Shown here: one piece after another, positions 26,986 through 34,521 of the stretch
Layout: the number at the start of each line of letters is the position of its first letter
Position numbering within the stretch: position 1 is the stretch's first letter
DNA from: a bacterium A37T11
Lineage (GTDB): Bacteria > Bacteroidota > Bacteroidia > Sphingobacteriales > Sphingobacteriaceae
Length of the DNA: 64,000 nt
NCBI GenBank assembly: GCA_900109895.1
Contig: FOBR01000016.1
Location: 62,001-126,000, forward strand
Direction of reading: 5' to 3'
The notes under the pieces: generated by a model
Database searches by the model: none
What the model was told of the DNA's origin: nothing
What the model saw: only the letters and a program-made list of their open reading frames with translations
Position numbers and translations under genes: made by a program

Positions 26986-27987
26986 ATGAACATTGGATTT
27001 GTTGTAAACCAATTGCTTAAAGAAACGGCCGGCTACACCAGCACGGCCTTGGCCTTACAAGCGCATCAAATGGGGCATACGGTGCATTACATTGGCGTGG
27101 GCGACCTGGTTTATTTAGCGGATGAACACATGGGGGCACATGCCCGCACCTTGCCTGACAAACAATTTAGGAATACAACCACCTTTCTGGAAGCCGCCAG
27201 GGCTGTGGATAAAAAACTGATCAGCTCAAAACAGTTGGATGTGCTGCTGCTGCGCAATGATCCTTCAGCGGATATGGTCAACCGCCCCTGGGCACAGCAT
27301 GCGGGCATTTTGTTTGGTAAATTGGCCAAGCAGCAAGGGGTATTGGTATTGAATGATCCTGACGGGCTGGCTAATGCTTCCAGCAAAATGTACCTGCAGT
27401 ATTTTCCAAAGGAAGTACGGCCGCAAACGCTGGTAACACGCAGCGTGGCCGATGTGGAGGCTTTTTACCGCGTCCAAAAGCAGAAAATCATCGTCAAGCC
27501 CCTGCAAGGATCGGGTGGAAAAAATGTATTCTTGATCGATAAACAAGCGTCAAAAAACTTATCACAGATTGTGGAGGCTGTATGCCGCGATGGTTTTGCC
27601 ATTGCCCAGGAATATTTGCCTGCGGCAAAGAACGGTGATGTGCGGTTGTTTTTGATGGATGGCAAAGTGATTCGGGTGGATGGCAAAGTGGCGGCTATTA
27701 ACCGCCGCCAAAAATCGGGTGAAATTCGCAGCAACATTCACCAGGGCGGGTCGGCCTCGAAGGCCCGGATCACCAAAAAAATGCTGGAATTGGTAGCCAT
27801 TGTTGGCCCTAAACTGCACGCTGATGGCATGTTCCTGGTTGGTTTGGATATTGTAGGCGATAAGCTCATGGAGATTAATGTATTTAGCCCCGGAGGGTTG
27901 GTGCATGCTTCTAATCTTTATGGAGTAAATTTTTTTGAACCCGTGATTAAATCGTTGGAGGAACGGGTTAGGGAATCTGGGAAATAA
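26986..27987 (+). CDS. ATP-grasp ligase, glutathione-synthetase-like
   Basis: A 333-residue ATP-grasp enzyme resembling GshB/RimK-type carboxylate-amine ligases. The N-terminal part (NIGFVVNQLLKETAGYTST) leads to an ATP-grasp domain with the phosphate loop KPLQGSGGKNVFLID (about 166-180) and the metal-binding MEINVFSPGGL near residue 295, very like glutathione synthetase. No gamma-glutamylcysteine ligase is present, so glutathione synthesis is not implied. It is third in the operon with the FGase-like and QEGLA proteins. Its stop codon (27985-27987) lies inside the terminal repeat of the repeat unit that follows, so the natural C-terminus may have been reset by that element. Confidence 0.88.
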   Translation: MNIGFVVNQLLKETAGYTSTALALQAHQMGHTVHYIGVGDLVYLADEHMGAHARTLPDKQFRNTTTFLEAARAVDKKLISSKQLDVLLLRNDPSADMVNRPWAQHAGILFGKLAKQQGVLVLNDPDGLANASSKMYLQYFPKEVRPQTLVTRSVADVEAFYRVQKQKIIVKPLQGSGGKNVFLIDKQASKNLSQIVEAVCRDGFAIAQEYLPAAKNGDVRLFLMDGKVIRVDGKVAAINRRQKSGEIRSNIHQGGSASKARITKKMLELVAIVGPKLHADGMFLVGLDIVGDKLMEINVFSPGGLVHASNLYGVNFFEPVIKSLEERVRESGK

Positions 27988-28083
27988 ATCTTTATTGCTC
28001 CTCGCCGCTGAAACAAAACCGCTGCCCTTTGGTTGGGCAGCGGTATAATTTCCATGCGGCTGCTGGGCAATAAAGATTTATTT
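27982..28083. repeat. Nested inverted-repeat element, unit A
   Basis: A 102-base unit bounded by perfect 17-base inverted repeats (AAATAAATCTTTATTGC at 27982-27998; its reverse complement at 28067-28083). Inside is a second perfect hairpin with 9-base arms (CCGCTGCCC / GGGCAGCGG). The left terminal repeat contains the stop codon of the ATP-grasp gene. The size and nested palindromes resemble REP/MITE-type non-coding elements. Unit B at 28139 is a direct copy. Confidence 0.9.
28019..28043 (-). terminator. Inner hairpin of unit A, minus-strand terminator
   Basis: Nine perfect base pairs with a 7-base loop, followed on the minus strand by TTTTGTTT. It would act as a second intrinsic terminator for the leftward D-lactate-dehydrogenase-like gene. 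Confidence 0.6.
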
Positions 28084-28138
28084 AATAAACAGATTTCCTT
28101 TGGTGGGGCAGTGGTATAATTTCCATGCAGCGGCTCGG
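28084..28138. repeat. Truncated third copy of the nested repeat
   Basis: Bases from about 28095 match the right half of the unit (CCTTTGGTGGGGCAGTGG, then TATAATTTCCATGCAGCGGC) but lack the left terminal repeat and left hairpin arm and end in a diverged tail. It looks like a decayed copy trapped between A and B. Confidence 0.75.
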
Positions 28139-28239
28139 AAATAAATCTTTATTGCTCCTCGCCACGGAAACAAAACCGCTGCCCTTTGGTGGGGCAGCGG
28201 TATAATTTCCATGCGGCTGCTGGGCAATAAAGATTTATT
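28139..28239. repeat. Nested inverted-repeat element, unit B
   Basis: Direct repeat of unit A, near identical over 101 bases. Terminal repeats are at 28139-28155 and 28224-28239 (16 paired bases). The right terminal repeat contains the stop codon of the convergent FAD/Fe-S gene (28235-28237), mirroring the left end of unit A. Confidence 0.9.
28176..28200 (-). terminator. Inner hairpin of unit B, minus-strand terminator
   Basis: Nine perfect base pairs (CCGCTGCCC / GGGCAGCGG), 7-base loop, followed on the minus strand by TTTTG, 35 bases after the FAD/Fe-S gene stop. It is the first terminator that leftward transcription meets. Confidence 0.65.
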
Positions 28240-31075
28240 CAGTGGATGTACAATAATCTACTAAATATACAATAGATTCATAATTCTGGCCCGTAGCTTC
28301 TGCCATGGCTATTTCACAGGTTTTGCCTGTAGAGTAATGGCCTTCGTAGGCATGCTGATCTACTTCTGTAGCCTCGTGATGGGTAGCCGACCGGGTTAAC
28401 TCGGGGAATAAAAACCCCCTGTCTCCTGCCATACCACAACACCCGGCCGTTACGGGGATGGTCACTTTTTCTGAAAAATGCTGGGCTATGCGAAGTAATT
28501 TGGGTTGAAGCCCCATTTTGGTGAGCGTGCATACGGGGTGGAGTACCACACTTTCTTTTTTGCGAAGCGCCTGCATGCGCGGCATCAGCACATCGTGCAA
28601 AAAATCAATACTATCCAGAATGCGCAGGCGGTCAAATTTTCCTTGATTTTCTTGGGTCAGAAACGTGCGGCTCTCCTGGAGACTGTGCGTACACGAGGTG
28701 ACGTCGATCACTACTGGCAAAACTCCTTCTTCGGTCAGTTTCCAAAGGCGTTCGATCGTGTGGTTGGCGGTGTAATTATAGGCTTCCCCAAATCCCTTAG
28801 AAGAAAACAACTGCCCGCAACAAGTGCCATGCAGTTCTTGAGGTATGAACAATCGGACCCCTGCTTTTAAGGCAACTTCCCGCAGCGTATTCCGGATATC
28901 TTTTTGCCCGGGCTTGATGGCCCCCATCATGCTATTGATGCAGGATGGAAAATAAATGGCTTTTTCTTCCACCCCGGAATCCACTAGGTTTACATGACGG
29001 TCTGTTTGGATACTGGGTGCCGGGCGAAGTTCATTAGCCCAAAGCGGGAACGCTGGCAGAACTTTTCGTATGCCCGCTGTTAAACGGCGCATGCTGGTGG
29101 GGCCGAATATCTTATTGAGGGTTACGCCAGATGCCAGTGCAAAACGGGCGCCAGCACCGATGGCCTTAAAGTTTTTGGCTACCTGCATCGCAAGCCAATT
29201 TGCCCAGCGGGAGTGACTTTCGCGCCGTAAACGCTTAACGAGGCTACCGGTATTAATATCCACTGGGCAGGCAGATGCACATAACCCATCGACGGCGCAG
29301 GTATCAAGGCCGCTATACTGGTACTGATCCAATAATAACTTAAACTCCCGTTTTTCGCCACGCTTATCCAGGTTGCGCAGTTCCCTACGCACCACAATGC
29401 GTTGACGCGGTGTAAGGGTAATATCACGACTGGGGCATTTATGTTCACAATATCCGCACTCGATGCACTTGTCCACTTCTGACTCAACGCTGGGCAGCGG
29501 CTTCAGGTCGCGGATATGTGCATCGGCATGAGCGTTAATAATGACGCCGGGATTGAGCAGGCCTTCCGGATCAGCTGCCTGTTTTATAGCTTTCATGATG
29601 GCATAAGCCTCTCCACCCCATTCGGTTTCTATAAAAGGCGCCATGTTTCGTCCGGTACCGTGTTCTGCTTTCAGGGCTCCGTCATATTTATTGACCACCA
29701 AGTTAACCACTTCCTTCAGGAACGTGTCATAACGGGCAATTTCAGTCGGGCTATCAAAAGCCTGCGTTACTACAAAGTGGATGTTTCCGTCTTTGGCATG
29801 GCCAAAGATAATGGCTTCGTCATAGCCGTATTGTTTAAAAAGCTGGTGCAAGTCTAAAATGGCATCGCCCAACTTGGCCACCGGGAAGGCCACGTCTTCA
29901 AGGATGACGGTAGTACCGCTGGCACGCACGGCGCCTACGGCCGGAAACATGCCTTTGCGCACCTTCCACAAGAACGCCTGCTCTGCCGGATCAGTTGTAA
30001 AGACGGGTTCGTTTAGCATAGAAAGGCCACCTGAGATGGCCAGGAACTTGCCCGTTTTTTCATGCAGCGTTTCCTGATGTTCACCTTGGTATTCAATCAA
30101 TAAGGCCGCAGCAGTTTCAGAAAGTGTTCGAATGATTGCTGGAATTCCTTTCATATTTTCCACAGAACGCAGAGAGGCCCGGTCCATCAGCTCAACAGCT
30201 TCAGCCCCCGAATCAGTAAGCGGGACAATGGCCTGGCAGGCGGCATAGATATCCGGAAAGTACACCATAGCCGTTGACTTAAAAGGAAGGTCAGGCACAG
30301 TGGTTAGCACGGCTTCCGCAATAAAACCTAAGGTGCCTTCTGCACCGATGAGCAGGTGCGCCATGATATCCAGCGGATGCTCGTGGTCTATAAACGCATT
30401 CAAAGAATAACCCACCGTATTTTTTGTCAGGTATTTGCTGCGTATGCGCTGGCTGAGTTCTGGTTGCTGGTGGATGCGGTTTCGTTGTTGCTTCAAAACT
30501 TGGTAAAGTTCAGGGCATTCCTGTTCAAACCGGGTATAATCGGCTGGTTTTTCAGTACTAAAAACTTGCCCGGATGGCAGCATGAACCGCACAAAGCGCG
30601 TGGTATGGTATGAATTTAGTTTTACACCGCAACACATGCCACTCGAGTTGTTGGAAAGGATACCCCCCATCATGGCTGCGTTAATACTGGCCGGGTCAGG
30701 ACCGATCTTGCGTTTGTATTTTTTTAAGTAGGTATTGACCATTGCCCCGGTAATGCCTGGCTGTACCCGAACATAGGCCCCTTCGCTTTCTATAAAAATA
30801 CCATCCCAAAAGCGGTTTAATACCACCAGGATGCCATCGGTAATTGATTGGCCCGAAAGGCTGGTACCACCGGCACGAAACGTAAGCGGAATATGGTTCT
30901 TACGTGAAAATTCAAATAGGGCCTGCACTTCTTTTTCAGAAGCCGGCAATACGACTGCCTTTGGCTTGAGATGATAAAAACCCGCATCAGCAGCGAATGC
31001 TACCAGGTCAATTAAAGATGTCTTAACGCGTTCTTCGGGTAAAAACCCTTCTAAAAGTTCTTTTATATTGTTCAT
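28235..31075 (-). CDS. FAD-binding / Fe-S oxidoreductase, D-lactate dehydrogenase-like (YdiJ type)
   Basis: A 946-residue fusion. It has an FAD-binding PCMH domain (about 36-215, with IPLTFRAGGTSLSGQSITDG and GPDPASINAAMMGGILSNNS), an FAD-oxidase C-terminal domain (about 240-515, AEHGTGRNMAPFIETEWG), two 4Fe-4S motifs (CIECGYCEHKCP near 540 and CAVDGLCASACPVD near 595), and a C-terminal pair of CCG domains (GTCCGQLFSSKGF, AGCCGMAGDRGF). This layout is that of D-lactate or D-2-hydroxyacid dehydrogenases passing electrons to the quinone pool. The exact 2-hydroxyacid is not determined. It is transcribed toward the repeat array, which supplies its stop codon and terminators, and starts 80 bases after the sugar transporter. 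Confidence 0.93.
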   Translation of the reverse strand: MNNIKELLEGFLPEERVKTSLIDLVAFAADAGFYHLKPKAVVLPASEKEVQALFEFSRKNHIPLTFRAGGTSLSGQSITDGILVVLNRFWDGIFIESEGAYVRVQPGITGAMVNTYLKKYKRKIGPDPASINAAMMGGILSNNSSGMCCGVKLNSYHTTRFVRFMLPSGQVFSTEKPADYTRFEQECPELYQVLKQQRNRIHQQPELSQRIRSKYLTKNTVGYSLNAFIDHEHPLDIMAHLLIGAEGTLGFIAEAVLTTVPDLPFKSTAMVYFPDIYAACQAIVPLTDSGAEAVELMDRASLRSVENMKGIPAIIRTLSETAAALLIEYQGEHQETLHEKTGKFLAISGGLSMLNEPVFTTDPAEQAFLWKVRKGMFPAVGAVRASGTTVILEDVAFPVAKLGDAILDLHQLFKQYGYDEAIIFGHAKDGNIHFVVTQAFDSPTEIARYDTFLKEVVNLVVNKYDGALKAEHGTGRNMAPFIETEWGGEAYAIMKAIKQAADPEGLLNPGVIINAHADAHIRDLKPLPSVESEVDKCIECGYCEHKCPSRDITLTPRQRIVVRRELRNLDKRGEKREFKLLLDQYQYSGLDTCAVDGLCASACPVDINTGSLVKRLRRESHSRWANWLAMQVAKNFKAIGAGARFALASGVTLNKIFGPTSMRRLTAGIRKVLPAFPLWANELRPAPSIQTDRHVNLVDSGVEEKAIYFPSCINSMMGAIKPGQKDIRNTLREVALKAGVRLFIPQELHGTCCGQLFSSKGFGEAYNYTANHTIERLWKLTEEGVLPVVIDVTSCTHSLQESRTFLTQENQGKFDRLRILDSIDFLHDVLMPRMQALRKKESVVLHPVCTLTKMGLQPKLLRIAQHFSEKVTIPVTAGCCGMAGDRGFLFPELTRSATHHEATEVDQHAYEGHYSTGKTCEIAMAEATGQNYESIVYLVDYCTSTE

Positions 31076-31155
31076 TACCTAGTCAGGTCGTCCCGGCGAA
31101 AAGCCGGAATGAGCATGACGAAGGTACAATTTTTTTTACTGCAAACGAATCCTGG

Positions 31156-32574
31156 CTAATGCCCACCTGCCACCGGGCCGTTGTGCAATACTTTTCCCAG
31201 CTTACGTGCGCAAAATGCTCCGAAGAATACGATATACAAATAACAGCAGGCGGGGATAATGAACGAATAGCGTATGCCCACCACATCTGCCAAACCGCCC
31301 TGCAATAATGGAAGTAAAGCACCACCAAGGATACCCATAACCAGCAGGGAAGAACCCTGGCTGGTGTATTTTCCCAATCCGGTGATGGATAATGTAAAAA
31401 TGTTAGACCACATAATAGAGTTAAACAAACCAATGGCCAGAATGGTCCACATAGCATATTCGCCAGAACCTGCAATGGTCAGCGCAATAAGGGCGATATT
31501 AACTAAGGCAAAAATCATTAAAGTACGTGCGGGGGCCGATTTCCCAATGGCGAAACCGATCAGGTTGATAAAAATAAAAATAAAAAATACACTGAACTGC
31601 GCGAAGGTTAAATCGACAATGCCAAAAATAATAAAGGCTACTGCCAATGCTGCCCCAACCATATAAAGCACCTTTTTGGCGCCCTGAATATTGGCATTTA
31701 ATGAAATGGATCCTAAAAAGCGACCTATCATGGAGCCTCCCCAGTATAGCGCCAGAAAATTTTTGGCTACGCTTTCACTCAGGCCCATGATTTCCTTTTG
31801 CCCCAGGAAACTGATGATAAGGCTGCCAATGCCCACTTCGGCCCCCACATAAAAGAAAATGCCCAGCACACCCAGTTTTAACTGCGGGAATCCAAGGGCT
31901 CCTAGACCGCCCTTATCGACCTCTTCTGCCTGAAAACTGGGAAGTTTTACCTGCTTAATAAAAATGGCCAATAGGATAAACAGTCCCGAAAATATAAGGT
32001 ATGGGATTTTTGTCGCTTCGGGCGTGATCTCGCCACCCTTGGCAAAGATCTCAAAAATGAGGTAGCCCCCCAAAATGGGCGCAATAGTAGTGCCTAATGA
32101 ATTAAAGGCCTGGGCCAGGTTTAGCCGGCTCGATGCGGTTTCAGGCGAACCCAAAATAGCCACATACGGGTTAGCAGAAATCTGCAACAGGGTAAAACCT
32201 AATCCAAGAATAAATAAAGCCGCAAGGAACATGGGATACTGCGCCATGATCTCAGCCGGGTAAAACAAAAAACAACCTACAGCCGAAACAAGGAGCCCAG
32301 CAATGATCCCCCCTTTGTATCCGATCTTGTTAATGGGATCGCCTTTATAGTAGGATATCAAAAAATAAATGAGGGATCCAATGAAATAAGCCCCAAAAAA
32401 GGCAAACTGTACCAACATCGACTGCAAATAATTCAGCTGAAAAAGTGCTTTTAAATGCGGGATCAGGATGTCGTTCATGCAGGTAATAAAGCCCCACATA
32501 AAAAACAAAGAAGTCAAGGTCGCCAGAGAAACACCATACTTGGTTTCCCCACTTTTATTCGATATATCAGCCAT
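31156..32574 (-). CDS. Sugar MFS transporter, FucP family
   Basis: A 472-residue, roughly 12-TM proton-coupled sugar symporter of the FucP family in the inner membrane. Family markers are TSLFFMWGFITCMNDILIPH, FFGAYFIGSLIYF, and the TM4-5 segment LLQISANPYVAILGSPETAS with SRLNLAQAFNSLGT after it. Where the E. coli fucose carrier has LETAANP, this protein has LQISANP, as in the glucose/galactose-type members, so fucose is not assured. Upstream is a canonical promoter and a perfect CG-centred palindrome, so it is probably under a LacI-family regulator, possibly the one at 22333. It may import the monosaccharides released by the PUL enzymes. Confidence 0.92.
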   Translation of the reverse strand: MADISNKSGETKYGVSLATLTSLFFMWGFITCMNDILIPHLKALFQLNYLQSMLVQFAFFGAYFIGSLIYFLISYYKGDPINKIGYKGGIIAGLLVSAVGCFLFYPAEIMAQYPMFLAALFILGLGFTLLQISANPYVAILGSPETASSRLNLAQAFNSLGTTIAPILGGYLIFEIFAKGGEITPEATKIPYLIFSGLFILLAIFIKQVKLPSFQAEEVDKGGLGALGFPQLKLGVLGIFFYVGAEVGIGSLIISFLGQKEIMGLSESVAKNFLALYWGGSMIGRFLGSISLNANIQGAKKVLYMVGAALAVAFIIFGIVDLTFAQFSVFFIFIFINLIGFAIGKSAPARTLMIFALVNIALIALTIAGSGEYAMWTILAIGLFNSIMWSNIFTLSITGLGKYTSQGSSLLVMGILGGALLPLLQGGLADVVGIRYSFIIPACCYLYIVFFGAFCARKLGKVLHNGPVAGGH

Positions 32575-32588
32575 AAATTTTATAATTG

Positions 32589-32606
32589 GCTAAATATTTA
32601 TTTAGC
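32589..32606. promoter_or_regulatory. Dyad in the transporter mRNA leader
   Basis: GCTAAATA / TATTTAGC, 8 paired bases around a 2-base centre, between the predicted transcription start and the transporter ATG. It could be a second operator or an RNA hairpin near the ribosome binding region. Confidence 0.4.
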
Positions 32607-32621
32607 TCATTTTTTATGCAA

Positions 32622-32651
32622 CAAATATAAACAGGTATTTTATAAAAACAA
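32622..32651 (-). promoter_or_regulatory. Canonical Bacteroidota promoter of the FucP-type transporter
   Basis: On the minus strand TTG (32651-32649), a 19-base spacer, then TATATTTG (32629-32622). Box sequences and spacing match the Bacteroidota sigma-ABfr consensus, the best promoter in the window. The start codon is 47 bases downstream. Confidence 0.7.
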
Positions 32652-32653
32652 GC

Positions 32654-32665
32654 TAAAACGTTTTA
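32654..32665. promoter_or_regulatory. LacI-type operator candidate at the transporter promoter
   Basis: TAAAACGTTTTA is a perfect 12-base palindrome with the same AACGTT centre as the xylB operator candidate at 22258. It lies two bases upstream of the -33 element. Confidence 0.6.
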
Positions 32666-32689
32666 AAAAATAATTCAGAACTCTAAATT

Positions 32690-33166
32690 TTATTTTGTTT
32701 TAGTATATATCCACCCGCCTATCAAAACCGCTAGTATACCCGCAAGCCCCAAACAAGTCCATGTTAATGGCTTCGATTCCTTTGTTACTTCCAGTTCACG
32801 CTGGTTCCGTTCATGAACCGTGCTGTCAACTGCTTCCTTATGACTATTGGCAGCTAAGCGAAGGGATACAGTATCTTTTTCAAGCGAAAGCTGCTGGGTC
32901 TGGCGGTATACTCGCAGACTTCTGGCAGCGCCCCTGAAACCCGAATCAGGCCGGTACACAAAATTTCCTTCGGGAATGATCTCGGTGAACTCGAGCTGGT
33001 CATCGGACAAAAACTGAATGTTCAGTGACTGCGCCGTTAATTGAAGGCTATCTCGCCGCTCTATAGAATGGATGGTGAGATCTTTTTGGTAACTGCTGTT
33101 TTCCGTTTGGTGTTTGAAAACCGAGCAGGAAGTAAATAATAAGCTAATAAAGATTAATTTTTTCAT
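32690..33166 (-). CDS. Lipoprotein with C-terminal TM helix, u-spanin-like
   Basis: A 158-residue protein with a lipoprotein signal (MKKLIFISLLFTSCSVF, Cys14), a charged central region of about 115 residues without a recognised domain, and a single hydrophobic helix near the C-terminus (CLGLAGILAVLIGGWIYTK, about 137-155). A lipid anchor at one end and a TM helix at the other is the architecture of unimolecular spanins such as phage T1 gp11, which tie the outer to the inner membrane and disrupt the envelope in lysis. It is the last gene of the holin-endolysin-like cluster but is separated from it by a strong terminator, so it may be read separately or by read-through. Function is inferred from architecture and context only. 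Confidence 0.6.
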   Translation of the reverse strand: MKKLIFISLLFTSCSVFKHQTENSSYQKDLTIHSIERRDSLQLTAQSLNIQFLSDDQLEFTEIIPEGNFVYRPDSGFRGAARSLRVYRQTQQLSLEKDTVSLRLAANSHKEAVDSTVHERNQRELEVTKESKPLTWTCLGLAGILAVLIGGWIYTKTK

Positions 33167-33193
33167 CTTTTTAAAGGTTTTAGAATTAAAAAA

Positions 33194-33230
33194 ACGCCAT
33201 CCTGTTCCGCTTCCCGGGAAAGGATGGCGT
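33194..33230 (-). terminator. Strong intrinsic terminator after the FnIII gene
   Basis: A perfect 10-base stem (ACGCCATCCT / AGGATGGCGT) with a 17-base loop that itself contains the palindrome TTCCCGGGAA. On the minus strand it is followed by TTTTTT. It lies 17 bases after the FnIII gene stop and 28 before the u-spanin-like gene. Confidence 0.85.
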
Positions 33231-33246
33231 CCAAAAGCACGTTTTG

Positions 33247-33879
33247 TTAACGACCTAACCAGGATACCGGATCGGCCCAGTCGCTCACCCCTTTTTTATT
33301 GCGTGCTCTGACCTGCACGTAATAAGTGGTGCCATAAATAACCGGCGAGATCACATTGCCGCGCGAAATGGGCGTGAAAAGCGATTCGCCCCAACTGATC
33401 TCTGTGCTCCCTTCGGGAATGGTGCCCACCTGGTATTCATACTCGTAAGCTCCCGGCACTGCCGCAAAGTCCATGCGCATCTGCCCTTTTTGCCTGCCGT
33501 TTGACAGCGTGATAAGCGTTGGCACATCGGGTATTTCCGATTCTTGCGGCTGCGATGCCAGCATAAAGCCAGAACTCAGCAACATGTTGGCATTGCCATC
33601 TGAAACCTTGTTGACCTCAAAAGCAAGGGTTTTCATGGCTTTTAACAAAGCTATCCTTGACAGTTTCTTGGCACTGTTATCCAAGGAACTACCGCCCTTG
33701 CTGGCTATCTCGTGTTTTGCTCGAAAATCGGTCACCAGCACACCGTATGGCACCAATTCTTCCTGCTGGTCCGGAAAAAATTCATTATTTGTCATGAAGC
33801 TCAGCGTTCGCCCCGCCAGGGTCGCCAACGCATAGTCGCTCCATTTTTCGTAACTTAATAATACTCTTTCAGTTCTCAT
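33247..33879 (-). CDS. Fibronectin type III domain protein
   Basis: A 210-residue protein with no signal peptide. The N-terminal 115 residues are helical and resemble those of Bacteroidota proteins that pair with a C-terminal FnIII domain (YEKWSDYALATLAGRTLSFM). The C-terminal FnIII fold (about 118-210) shows YEYEYQVGTIPEG and YGTTYYVQVRARNKKGVSDW. It lies between the CHAP endolysin and the u-spanin-like lipoprotein, 27 bases after the CHAP gene. Lack of an export signal in a cluster of envelope proteins is odd; release through the holin, or a structural role in a particle, would explain it. No function is established. Confidence 0.65.
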   Translation of the reverse strand: MRTERVLLSYEKWSDYALATLAGRTLSFMTNNEFFPDQQEELVPYGVLVTDFRAKHEIASKGGSSLDNSAKKLSRIALLKAMKTLAFEVNKVSDGNANMLLSSGFMLASQPQESEIPDVPTLITLSNGRQKGQMRMDFAAVPGAYEYEYQVGTIPEGSTEISWGESLFTPISRGNVISPVIYGTTYYVQVRARNKKGVSDWADPVSWLGR

Positions 33880-33906
33880 TTATTTTTCTATTTATATATT
33901 TTATAT

Positions 33907-34521
33907 TCAATTATTTGAAGATTTATCAGAAACCCAATCAGCGACTTTATAGAGAGTTTTGATCGGCCGTTTCTTTCGATACACGCCTTCTTGTGATGGG
34001 CCGGCGCGTATCGGATTGGCGGTGTTGCCTTCGACCGTGGTGCACCATGTTTCGTCCCAGTCGTCAACGAATCCGCAATGACCGATGCGTTTAAATTCCT
34101 GAAAATAAATTCCAAAAACATCGCCTGATAAGGGGGTCGTAAGTTGTAAGTTATCTAGTTTTCCCCTCTCCCATACCAACCTGTTTGCCGGAAACATTGC
34201 CGGGCTCCAGGCCGTCTTGGGTTCGCTCATACCGGCCTGATAAAATACCCAAGATATAAAGGCTGCACAGTACGAAAAATTGCCTCTCAGTTTTGTATAC
34301 TGCAAATATTCCTGCACCCTTACTCCGTCGTTTTTGCCGCTGGCCTCACGCACACCGATCTCGGCGGTATAGATGTTACGGAGGGTTTGCCGGCGGGACG
34401 GTTCCGTATCGTTATCCCGTAGAGAAGCAAGATCTTGCGTCTCTACACCAGCACCCAAAATACCCAACAAAACAATACTAACAGCCCCCAGAAGGCCGTA
34501 AACATTTTTGTATCCAAACAT
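33907..34521 (-). CDS. CHAP-domain peptidoglycan hydrolase (endolysin-like)
   Basis: A 204-residue cysteine peptidase/amidase of the CHAP (TIGR02594-like) family. The N-terminal hydrophobic stretch (VYGLLGAVSIVLLGILGAG, about 7-26) is a signal anchor. The domain opens IYTAEIGVREASGKNDGVRV, then shows catalytic Cys85 in NFSYCAAFISWVFYQAG, His148 in RIGHCGFVDDW and an acidic partner in TTVEGNT (about 164). It should cut peptide bonds in peptidoglycan. Its first 79 bases overlap the end of the holin-like gene in another frame, an overlap common in phage lysis cassettes. A short GTAAGTTGTAAGTTA string in the coding region (near 34140) resembles the tandem repeat at 16031. Confidence 0.85.
   Translation of the reverse strand: MFGYKNVYGLLGAVSIVLLGILGAGVETQDLASLRDNDTEPSRRQTLRNIYTAEIGVREASGKNDGVRVQEYLQYTKLRGNFSYCAAFISWVFYQAGMSEPKTAWSPAMFPANRLVWERGKLDNLQLTTPLSGDVFGIYFQEFKRIGHCGFVDDWDETWCTTVEGNTANPIRAGPSQEGVYRKKRPIKTLYKVADWVSDKSSNN

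Noticed and set aside
26986-27987. Glutathione synthetase (gshB)
   Set aside because: The ATP-grasp motifs fit, but there is no gamma-glutamylcysteine ligase and the operon partners point to another product, so I kept the broader name.
27982-28239. CRISPR array
   Set aside because: Only two full repeats of about 101 bases exist, they are internally palindromic with no unique spacers, and no cas gene is nearby.
31092-31108. Hairpin CCGGC/GCCGG between the transporter and the FAD/Fe-S gene as a terminator
   Set aside because: Only five pairs and no T tract on either strand; too weak to call.
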